Assembly (NCBI RefSeq): GCF_000003605.2
Contig: NW_003133346.1
Coordinates: 114,751-135,730, forward strand
Length of the DNA: 20,980 nt
Source: Saccoglossus kowalevskii
Taxonomy: Eukaryota; Hemichordata; Enteropneusta; Harrimaniidae
Reading direction: 5' to 3'
Shown here: in pieces, positions 1 to 9,211 of the stretch
Layout of the letters: every line of letters begins with the position of its first letter
Numbering within the stretch: position 1 is the first letter of the stretch
Program-made: the position numbers and the translations under genes
The notes under the pieces: model-generated
The model's database searches: none
What the model saw: the letters and a program-made list of their open reading frames with translations, nothing else
Told to the model about the DNA's origin: nothing

Positions 1-1618
1 GGGGAGGGTATCTGTCATAATACTTCATTATCACTGAAAACATTTTTCCCCTGAAATAAATTCCAGTGAATATGCCATTTCCCTCATACTATATTGAGAC
101 ACAGCGCAGTGAAAATTAGATTCACATGTAATGCTTGAAAACATGTCAGCAAAAATAAATTAAGTGAAATTCTACGTGACTTCATAATAGTTGGAAATGA
201 ACACATTACACCCGACCCTACCACTCCATATACAATGTAAACTACACCCCAAAACATCCTTTCACCCACAGTTACTATCGTGTTTCACCAGTGTATTCTA
301 TTTGACGTCAGGAGAAATTGAAATAAACAATAATTTCAGCCTCTAGTTTACCACTGATTAAATAAACTACCTCGTCTTTATGTCAACTTGCAGTTATTCG
401 TTGCCTACATCAGTGACTTCAAAATATATGTTTCAATCCCAGGAATTTCACTCGCTGTTAATTGCATGGGAGTGGCAGTCTTTAATGAATTTCTATTGTC
501 ATGTCAATTTCTTGCGATTACTCGAACATTAAGCTGTAACCACATACCGCCTAGGTGCTGTAATTAAATCCTGGTGTAAGCACCATATGAACTATGAACA
601 ATGCATGTGAAGCCAGCTGTGGGGTATATTCAATCCTATAGATTTCTCATTGTTTGGTAACTATTTGCTGCAAATGCAACAAAAATCAATATAAAAAATA
701 TTACCCACACAGTATTCTACAGGTTACTTGTTCTATTTAGTTCTTGTTTTGCGGAATCAAGAAACCTTCCAATAGTCTGATGAACCGTGGTACTCAATCC
801 CGATTGTTGAAAAATGCTCTTTATTGACAGCATACCTACTTTAGAAAGACGGGTATCCCTTGGATGTGGTATATTGTGACGATGGGGATGCCATACACGT
901 GTTATCATGATCTCAGTCAATCTTTTGTGACACATAGTTGATTGAACGTTCATCTCCGATCTTGATTAATTACTATGATTAGGATGTTATGATGTTGTTT
1001 GTTGACACATTCACGGACCCATATATGTCAGATTATCTCTGTTTACGAAAAAAGTGTGTGCAATATCCTGCAATAACGTGGTTTTCAATTATCGAATAAT
1101 TTATTTAATTCATTCCCGAATCCTAAAAGGAATTACTGATATTCATATAATTGTATACATAATTATGTATTTCTGCTCAAGTATTTCTCTGTTACTCCTT
1201 GGTATGCACACTATGTATTTATATAGTGTATTTAACAGTATTTGAATCTGAGATTCATATAAGCCAATTACGCAATGGCCTACACGCGAATATTAACTAT
1301 TCTCTGCTGTATAGACACATTCGATGCGACTTTTTTTTCATAATATTGTCTAGCTGTGTATTACCGTACCCTTAATTATTATTTCTCTAATTATTTCATC
1401 TAATGGATGAAAAGTCGATGGACATATATTCTTGCAAAAACACTATCGCGCATAACAATGATGCCGAATCCGATACGCTTCACTAATTTTAGTTAATTTT
1501 TGTTTTAAGATCACACTGGAATATTGGGGAAGAAACATTGTGTTGAATATCTGTGCAGAGATATGCTGACGACAAATTAAACCCAGAAACAGCGGAAACA
1601 TGTCCACGTACAGCGCAT

Positions 1619-1655
1619 TGTTTTGTTTTGTTTTATATTACACCCCCCCCCCCCC
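1619..1655. repeat. Simple repeat: TTTTG run plus 13-C homopolymer
   Basis: About three TTTTG units are followed within 10 bases by an uninterrupted run of 13 C (1643-1655). Such tracts are prone to slippage and to sequencing or assembly error. No function is implied. Confidence 0.85.
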
Positions 1656-3407
1656 TCTACATGGCTCATTAGCTATTCAGACACGAGCATTCGCAAGTCA
1701 ATAAAATTACCTTTTAATTGCCTGAACGGTCGGGAACGTTTTTTGCACCTGCGCAGACCTCGCTAATGGCGAACACCAGCTGCTATATGTCAGTTTCGCG
1801 ATGGATTTACCGCGAATTAATATCCAATAATATGAACATAACTAACAAGTGCTACATTCAATGTTGACAAAGGCGTCGTACGTGTCTTTGTAGTGATCCA
1901 CATAAGTACGTGTAATCATAGACGGTCTATGGTGTAATCTGGAAATATTCAGTGAACAGTTCGACAATAAACTGCATCTGGGTTCCTGTAGCGGATTCTT
2001 TGATATTGCTTTAGTGCTTCTACGTATTTCAGCAAGGCCATTTCACTCTTTCTGTGTCGCACATATATGATAGAATCAAACTATTCCATCTAAAACCTGG
2101 CCCTGGTTTTTTGTCTACGTCATACTTGTGAACATTATGTCGTATTCTGAAAGTTGTATAGAATAATAATTGCAATGAAGTACCAGCATAAATTTTGGTG
2201 TATTCAGAAACTTCTAGATGCTGTCATTCAGAACTGTGGCACAATATACCATGCAATGTTGTCTAGACATACAACACTTATATTAAAATGCCATTACGTT
2301 AATGCATCGGGACATATATCAGTTTTACTTCATTACACTTAATTGATAGTATCACAGATACAAGTTAGTTAGGTAGAAGCCAATGGGAGGAGGGTATTTA
2401 TTGAGTTTCATTATCACGATGTGAATAATATAATTTGATATTGATAGAATCGGTATACATCATCCAGGTGAATGGAATTGTATGCAAATGAATTCTGACG
2501 ATAATCAGTAAGAGTGTATTATGTCATATATATACCGAATATGGTCAATTCACACATGTAACAATTCTAGATATAATTTTACGTGTACTGCTAATCGCAA
2601 TTATTGTGTATTACGGCAGAAAATCTGTGGCGGTGATATACTAATTTATGGTGTAACTAGCTATACGTTATAACCGAAGGTGATAATAGCATCGAATTGC
2701 ATTGGCTGCAAGAATAATAATCTAAGTGCATTCACAGCTGTCGGTGGTTATAGATAACAGTGGGCTTCACAGACCTCACATTTCGATGGTTGTATCCGAT
2801 GTATATACATTTTAAGTAAGAGTTGCAAGTTCGAAAGTGAAAACAATCTGCATAAGAGTTTGTAAAATTTCAGTCTATTTGCCGACGTGCCTTCCAGCAA
2901 AAGTACGCGTTATAGTAATTGACGTCATTCATTATATTATATCGAATGCCAAAGGAGACCGTCACAAAGCATTGAATGAATTTACAGACCACGCATGGTC
3001 ACTTCAAATACGACTATTGAATACGATGTTCTGTGTTACTCTCTGTACAGTCATTAACAACACAAAATACGACAGTATTTTACAGCGATGCACTGCAGGA
3101 AATTAGACACGAAGCTAATGGTAAATAACAGTAATTGCCAGGATAACGACTAAAAGGCCCTCTCTATCCGTCACTTACATGGCTGTATTAATCTGTCTCA
3201 ATCATATTTTGTTAAGAATCATGGAAAATGCGAAGTCTTAGTTGATAGTGTCGGCTGTTAATGATGTATACTGATATTCCAAAATATTGGTGGGTATACC
3301 TAACATACGCTTCACGTGATAGTGGCACGCATTGTTGAGTACGGGTTAAGAAACTCGGCCTTAACGTCATTTATAGGAAAACCGCCAAAATCCCGTAAAG
3401 AGCGAGA

Positions 3408-3417
3408 GTCACGTGAC
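3408..3417. promoter_or_regulatory. E-box palindrome GTCACGTGAC
   Basis: This is a perfect 10-bp palindrome that matches the USF/MITF/TFEB-type E-box with favourable flanks. It lies 85 bp from the MITE-like element. There is no associated gene, so it is only a motif match. Confidence 0.25.
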
Positions 3418-3500
3418 ATGTTTTGTTTCCCAAATATAATTTCCTTTCCATAGGTCTCATGCACCGCAGAACGTAAAATAACGATCAAACTATTTATTAA

Positions 3501-3660
3501 AGCGGGGAGGGGGTAGTCACCTGCGCACGCGAGGAAATTGAGTCCCGAGCGATGATAACAACACTTGCTAAAAACGCAAAGGGTCATGGGTACACGCTTG
3601 TTTGAAAACAATGACACGCTATGCCCATCTGACGCATGCGCAGGTGACGACTCTCCCGCT
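3501..3660. mobile_element. MITE-like inverted-repeat element flanked by TTAA
   Basis: A 160-bp segment has inverted ends. The left end (3501-3531) and the reverse complement of the right end (3633-3660) both start AGCGGG and both contain TCACCTGCGCAYGCG with one mismatch. They differ by a 3-bp length change in a G-rich stretch between these blocks. TTAA sits immediately outside both ends (3497-3500 and 3661-3664), as expected for a TTAA target-site duplication. Because TTAA and TA are palindromic, a TA target site is also possible. The interior has a further partial inverted repeat (ATGGG around 3585, CCCAT around 3624), so the whole element could fold back. It has no transposase. The TTAA target is known for piggyBac-type elements, but the AGCGGG terminus is not the usual piggyBac CCY start, so the superfamily is open. 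The long minus ORF across it (3312-3698) is probably incidental. Confidence 0.5.
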
Positions 3661-3664
3661 TTAA

Positions 3665-4332
3665 TGTCTGACATCTGTTGAAACGTGAATAAAAACAATA
3701 TTACAGGATATTATGTTGTTCGAGGTAACGTTACTGAAGTGAAATGTCGCACGTGATACACTAAAACTAAAAAAGAAACATTTTTTTGTTTCAGAGAGGG
3801 AAACGTTGAACATAATTAAATATACTGAGATTAACTGTCATTCAATTTCCGTTTGTCTAGTTTTCTCGGGGATATGAATGCTATTTCTGGCTTAAACGGT
3901 TTCGAATGTTCGCCATCTAAAAGCCATAAAACGCAAATAACCTTGCCGGTTTATAAGTTAGTCATTTATTGTATAATACAATGTCGTGACAATTTTGAGA
4001 ATACTGCACTTTTCTAACGCAAATATGCATATTTTTCCAATAAGCCGAATATTTCATTCAGATTTAGGTCATAAAATTGTATTATTATACTAATTAATGT
4101 TAGCGGGTGACTTTAACACGAATGTGTTAACCGACAGTGACTTGTAGTTCGAACATATTTGAATATGCAAATGAGTGGTATGCAAATCTACCTTGTCCGG
4201 TGATGATAAATAACGCGTATCGAACTGTTCGGAGTTCGTCCTAAATAATGTTCCATTCTCTGTCGTCATCGCATCTACTGCTCACTGTTCAACTCGTATA
4301 TGTAACCTCGGTTTTTAAAAAAAGTGGGCGCG
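3665..4332. other. Non-coding stretch with paired octamers and an inverted repeat
   Basis: No gene is visible. It contains a perfect inverted repeat, TTAACAC, spacer GAAT, GTGTTAA (4113-4130), and two ATGCAAAT octamers in the same orientation, 15 bp apart (4165-4172 and 4180-4187). These could be transcription-factor sites, but nothing else supports this. Confidence 0.5.
4165..4187 (+). promoter_or_regulatory. Two ATGCAAAT octamers, 15-bp spacing
   Basis: Two perfect copies of the POU/Oct octamer ATGCAAAT lie head to tail with 15 bp between starts, about one and a half helical turns. A possible short first exon starts about 145 bp downstream at 4333. Chance is quite possible in AT-rich DNA. 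Confidence 0.25.
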
Positions 4333-4431
4333 ATGGCGGTGGAGGAACACAATACGGGAGGCAAAAACAAGTCTTGTTGTTCTAAGCGAGGTATTGCTGG
4401 TTATATACGAATAAGGTCTATTGAAGATTGA
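4333..4431 (+). CDS. Short ORF, possible first coding exon (speculative)
   Basis: A 32-codon ORF begins GCGCGATGG, with G at +4, in a local GC-rich pocket. It starts MAVEEHNTGGKNKSCCSKRG, a hydrophilic, lysine- and cysteine-containing segment, and then runs into IAGYIRIRSIED before the stop. The change in composition coincides with a possible but weak splice donor, CGAG then GTATTG, at 4390/4391, so the real coding part may be about 20 codons of a first exon. I recognise no family. A CCAAT box and a TGCGCA element lie downstream at 4494-4505. No second exon was identified. The ATGGCGGTGG context could equally be a YY1-like promoter motif. Confidence 0.18.
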   Translation: MAVEEHNTGGKNKSCCSKRGIAGYIRIRSIED

Positions 4432-6385
4432 TAATATGAGATTATTACGAGGATACCTCAAAGTATGCACATAGACAGTACAGCGCGAGTATCGACCAAT
4501 GCGCAGCATCTTTGCCTTCCAAGGATACATCCTGGGAATGCCGAAATCCAAAAAGATTAGAACAGAATCAGCAAACTTTATTATATGGAGTCCGGTCAAA
4601 CCCTGGTGGCAGCCATGTTTGTTTTGATTATTAGAGGTTGCTTACGCGCATAATCATTCCATATTTGGAATTCGCATTAACACATCACCCTATACTCATG
4701 AAGGAGAAAGAAAAACTAAATAGAATGTATATTCTTCTTCGCCGGACTCTTTATAGTTAGTCGATTCGATCTCATGCGGCTTACTAGTCTTCATTTCACG
4801 TGTATTTCACAGAATCACGGAAATGTAAATGCATTTTTTTAAATAACAATCATTGTACAAGCGAGTCATATTTGAAATCTAGAGCAGATCACTAATATCG
4901 CTTGTCAAAAGAGTTACGTGAATATATTTGAAGATAATGTGTATGCTATTGGGCTGACATCTGTTGATGACACTCTTTGGTTTTTGGTATGTTCAACCGG
5001 GTGCACTAAAACAATTAACGCCTGCTGATCAATCGGCTTTTCGGAGAGAGACATGCCAGCCGAAGTCAGAGTAACATCGAATGTTTAAAACCAAGTAGTT
5101 TGGATATGTGCAATACACAATATATGTATTGTAAGGACGATATATGAGATTAGTGTTACGTGAAATGACTGCTGAGTTGCGCCTTTCAGACCCGTTGTCA
5201 ATAGTGTGTAATTCAATGTATGTACAACAATACTACGAAATACTCATCTCGTACACGACTATGAACGAGTCTGTGTTTAATGAATAGTACCTCCGTTGCC
5301 CATGCCAGCGTCATAGAGCTTAGTCTCACTCGCACCAGTGAATAAAACATTACAGTCGAGTTGCGATGTTAACAAGACATTGTTAAAAATACAAATCTCA
5401 CGGTCTTGGAAACACTTCCGGTTGGTTAAGCATAAATTTATCTTCGTTATGATTGAGCTAGTATCTATTTGAAGAGGTCATGCGTTATGTTTTGCGCACC
5501 ACCGATTCCAACTATCCATAACATTAGTTGTCAATGTTCTCGATGGTGGTATGATTTGAGTATCTCTACGAATTGCGTTTCAAAAATTATTGTAAATTCG
5601 CGCACATACACATACAAAAAATCCAGCCGGCATTCGACAGCATTTTAATTGGTTGCCGTGTACAAGTATAACTGGGCAAATGAAGGTAATACGACATTTG
5701 ATCTTTTCAAAGATGCAGCAAAATAGCCACATGCATTCGACTTAAACAAATTGACGAGCAACTGACAACACAGATCTATACAATCCCTCAGGGGCGGTTA
5801 CACAATATATAAATCAAAAGAATCACAACGGACGATCAAACTGGTAAATGCAAATGTTGTAATATTTCTACGTCGTCTTTGCATATGATTACACGAAGTG
5901 CTTTGATTGATGGGTGCCGTGTCGTAAACGTGTCGAACAGGTTGTTTGATTTGAATTACCGTCGTGAACGAGTTTTGATGATAAAATCAATGTTCACCGT
6001 CACCGTAACAAACGGTTGTGAGGCAATTGATATGTGGGTTTTAGATTACCTGAAATCTCTGAGGAATATATTCCGTGGCATCATGAATCATCGCAGATTC
6101 AATTCTGTTTTATATTGTTATGATTGTTAATAAGTATTTCTTCCTCGAGCTAAAATGGTGAATATGAAAACAGGCACGTTTAGAAGAAGAATCCGATAGG
6201 CTCAACTCAATCACCTAAGTACAATACATAGTAAACTGTCGTGATTATATCGTTTACTGTTTGATTTCAAAACTAGACAAACCACTCTTTGTTTAATATT
6301 TGGGTACGCCACTAAGCGGCACGTATGTGAAACAGCCCTGCTTTTTAAGTTGCCTTCGATGTGAGTTTATCTGTAGTGGAGACAT
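4432..6385. other. Non-coding, gene-free stretch
   Basis: I see no supported gene. The longest frame (plus 5879-6130) has no recognisable domain and no plausible exon boundaries. GACCAATGCGCAG at 4494-4506 combines a CCAAT box with an NRF1-like half site and could belong to a weak promoter. No repeats or hairpins of note were seen. Confidence 0.5.
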
Positions 6386-6512
6386 AAATCTGTTAAAAGA
6401 TTCTGAGTGGATGGATCATATTTAGACACCTCATTCACTGGATTAAAATCTGTTAAAAAGATTCTGAGTGGATGGATCATATTTAGACACCTCATTCACT
6501 GGATTAAAATCT
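6386..6512. repeat. 60/61-bp tandem duplication
   Basis: Two adjacent copies (6386-6445 and 6446-6506) are identical except for one extra A in an A-run (AAAA versus AAAAA). The first bases of a third copy follow (6507-6512). The near-identity means the duplication is recent. Read on the minus strand, the unit is an open stretch of 20 codons, DFNPVNEVSKYDPSTQNLLT, and 60 bp preserves frame. The 61-bp copy shifts it. It lies 140-265 bp downstream of the donor of the minus-strand first exon at 6651-6894, so it is either intronic or part of a following exon. Confidence 0.9.
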
Positions 6513-6650
6513 AACACAGTATGTCCGTAGTAGGTGGTGATATATGTAATTGATAGTAATAATGAGCAACCTCTCCAATATGTAAAGCAAGAAATAATTT
6601 TAGAAGAAAATTGTGAAAAAAAAAAAACAGTTATTGTAATAGATGCTTAC

Positions 6651-6894
6651 CAGACGAGAAGTTGAATTTCCGCACACTGGCATCGTCGCACGTAAAGTTC
6701 ACGTTAATGGGAATATAACTGATTTCCTGCAGTTCGGAAACGTTAAACATTGAGAGAATGTCGTTTGCAGATTCGATATGTACTAACGACGATTCTGGTG
6801 AGGAAGTGAACGTCGGAGGAGACGGGGACGCTGTCAAATGAACGGACGGAAAGCAAACTACTGCGACCAGGTATACAGCAATATAGTAAACCAT
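6651..6894 (-). CDS. First coding exon of a secreted or membrane protein
   Basis: The minus-strand exon starts at an ATG in good context (CTACAATGG) and ends at TCTG with a strong splice donor GTAAGC (6650-6645). It has 81 complete codons plus one base, so the intron is phase 1. Residues 1-22 (MVYYIAVYLVAVVCFPSVHL, then TA) form a typical hydrophobic signal peptide. A Ser/Pro/Thr-rich linker follows (about residues 22-36). The last part (about 50-81) has three N-glycosylation sequons, NVS, NFT and NFS, and one cysteine (C69), as in an extracellular domain. A candidate promoter and 5'UTR lie directly upstream. The reading continues only to HLLQ past the donor, supporting splicing. A possible acceptor at 6571 would give an 80-bp intron and keep an open frame to 6443, but this is weak. 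I do not recognise the family and assign no function. Confidence 0.45.
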
Positions 6895-6936
6895 TGTAGA
6901 GTTGTGTACTGAACTATTTAATACTGCCGGCGTACT

Positions 6937-6999
6937 TCAGTTAAAGATGCTGCAGGGTCGACAGGGTAGATTGTATGTCGCCGTTATCGAATCTTGCAT
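6937..6999 (-). other. Upstream ORF in the putative 5'UTR
   Basis: Between the proposed transcription start (about 7049) and the coding ATG at 6894 there is one 20-codon minus-strand ORF, starting MQDSITATYN and ending in TGA at 6937-6939. It ends 42 bases before the main ATG. It would be expected to lower or tune translation if the transcript is real. It depends entirely on the promoter assignment. Confidence 0.2.
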
Positions 7000-7046
7000 A
7001 ACGTGTCACAGGACAGTGAATGATCGATGTCTGGCTTCTCTGTCCG

Positions 7047-7082
7047 ACTGAAATAGTCAACAATTTGGTAAGCCTTATTTAT
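7047..7082 (-). promoter_or_regulatory. Candidate core promoter: TATA-like box and initiator
   Basis: On the minus strand ATAAATAAGG (7082-7073) is followed by TTTCAGTCGG, whose TCAGT (7051-7047) matches the animal initiator. The A of TCAGT (7049) lies about 33 bases downstream of the start of the TATA-like box, close to the normal spacing. Transcription from here would give a 5'UTR of about 155 bases to the ATG at 6894. An RFX X-box-like GTTTCACGGCAAC (7180-7192) lies about 135 bases upstream of the start, and the flanking DNA (about 7090-7210) is richer in G+C than its surroundings. Confidence 0.33.
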
Positions 7083-9211
7083 GTGATCTGATCAGACAGC
7101 GACGCGTGCGTCCTCGAGCTCAGTTGGCCACTCGTACTTAGCCACTAACAGGTAGATACGTTTCAAGCTTCAGACAGCTGTTTCACGGCAACCACTTCGC
7201 GTTCAGCCTCGATGAACTTACATGAAACCTAACTTCCAATTTAACTCTAGCAATACGATATGCGTTACAACTCGGGTTTTTAAAATGTAATGTGAATTAT
7301 TAGAACCACAATTTAATGAGCCGATATTTGGTGGAACGGTTTGTGTATCTATATAGAACCAATCGTTGAACATCACAAAAAAGCATCCCTAGCTCACTTA
7401 TTATAAAAACGATTTAACAAAAACACAAGTTAGTACCAAGTATTTAAAAAACAGTGTTATTTGATAGATCGAAACTAACATCAAAATACTAAAATAAAAG
7501 AGCAAAGTAAACAGCTAAACTTATATGAAAAATGTGTCACCTTCATTACTGTGATAAGGAAATGGACATGATAATGTGATACATATATTGTATTATATAA
7601 TATATTATTATATATTGTACATTATTTGTTTACATTTAAATTTCAAAGAGGTGCATTCTGGGGAATTATATATGTTCGGTTATTTGTTTTTCTAACTACA
7701 AAAACAAACTGTCAAAATACTAGTATACGAATTGAATCGGTCAATGGGGCAATCACACAATCATCATGATGGCACAATGATTGTTTTCTATGCGATCTGT
7801 CGGTATATCTTAGAAACATTAATGCATTCAAAATCACGCATTTATTTGCAATATCACAGTCACGTGAAAACCAGACTCAAGCAAGGTATATATCTTAAAT
7901 AGTCCCATTAAATATAGAATGGTTTAGGTTAGATTTGATTGCACATCAAACATAAAAATAAGGCACAGACTATTTAGTTACGCTTACGTCATCCGGCAAT
8001 TAGAACACATTACAGACGAGAGGAAATGCAAGTCGAGTTAGGCGTGCAATTTGTTCATACCTTTGGGGTATCCAAACTTTCTGTAAGAAGGATTTCAATG
8101 TATGACGCACACAACACTGCTCAAGTGTTTCCGTTGTACTTGTGTTACTAGGATGTTCTTAGTCGATTCTTTTTGTTTAAGACCAGGATTGTGCAGAACG
8201 TTACTGCAACAGAGGTTGGACGTTCACCTACATTGAAGTCATTAAGTTGGTTTCAAGATATTAAGTAGTCATGAGGGCGGTAGCATACGCCTATTAGTTC
8301 TTTGGGGGATTTTGAGTCGTACAAAACGCAGTATATCTCCCGAAGCCGTCCGCCGAGGGAAATATATTGTTTCCATGAGGTAGAAGGAACCTACATTTTA
8401 TTCAGTAATACATGGAATAAAACATTGCCAAAAACGCAACTCATTCCCTTTGCGCATGTCCACCAGGTCACCGTAACCCGTTTTTTATTACACATTATTT
8501 ACAGCCGTCTTTTTTAAACTATTACTGCGGCCTCGGCTTACAATGGCGAGGAGATTGTTGTGGTCGTGAATTAGAATCGCGTCACGGCAGTGCCGTATTA
8601 ATATATTCTTAATGTACCTAATTAATTGCAAATATGTATAGGTTGTTTTGCAAAAAAAATATAATAAAACTGTTGTGCAGACGTCATGGGCCTGGGTCTT
8701 AATTATTAACCGGCTATTCAAACGACCGGAAGTGTATTCACTAGTCTAATAGTGGTGTAACGAAGTGTGTGATTACTCTCGGTCAATTTACACGTTATTC
8801 ATTCAAGTTATACACTCTGGGATATCAATATAAAAATTAAGGAAACAAACAAATATGCAATCTGGGGCAACAATGTATCTATAGTGACAAACGAATAAGT
8901 GTCAAGAATTGGTTCTATCTAGGAAAGTGATATGATATCATCATTCTTTCCAATCAAAATCAAGTGAAGAGAAATTACAATTAGACAACTGACAACCATT
9001 ATTACAACGTCAAACATGTGAGAATGATACATGAATTACAGTATTGATGCCATAAAGTAAATAACAAATATATTTGTAGGTACATATTTGCGAATGGACA
9101 TATAAGATTACCCGTGTAATTAAACAGAACTGTGATCATTTTCTAATGTTCGAGGACACTACATTATACATGTACATGGGTTACACGACTGTAATTATGT
9201 TATTATTCAGA
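7083..9211. other. Mostly non-coding; one short HTH-like open frame
   Basis: No supported gene. A low-complexity AT tract lies at about 7579-7625, and an E-box TCACGTGA at 7860-7867. The plus-strand frame 7978-8151 (57 codons, ATG at 8026) contains VQFVHTFGVSKLSVRRIS, which has the look of a helix-turn-helix (G-V-S-K-x-S-V-R-R-I). It is too short and isolated to call more than a possible transposase scrap. ORFs at 8302-8517 (plus) and 8488-8721 (minus) show no family features. Confidence 0.45.

Larger units (their letters stand above)
1..3496. other. Non-coding, gene-free stretch
   Basis: I see no convincing gene on either strand. The open frames here (for example minus 717-953 and plus 2837-3106) have no recognisable domain, no splice context and compositions expected by chance. 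Small landmarks are a pentanucleotide-like TTTTG run followed by a C run near 1619-1655, CRE-type palindromes TGACGTCA at 303-310 and 2920-2927, an ACACGTGT palindrome at 895-902, and an octamer ATGCAAAT at 2482-2489. It could be intergenic or intronic. Confidence 0.6.

Noticed and set aside
717-953. Minus-strand ORF of 78 codons as an exon
   Set aside because: Some stretches look protein-like, but I recognise no motif, the ends lack convincing splice sites and the neighbourhood shows no other exon.
3312-3698. 128-residue minus-strand ORF as a gene
   Set aside because: It runs across the whole inverted-repeat element and its flanks, shows no domain, and has no splice or promoter context.
4315-4599. 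Minus-strand ORF of 94 codons
   Set aside because: No recognisable features, and it overlaps a more plausible short plus-strand start. Likely chance.
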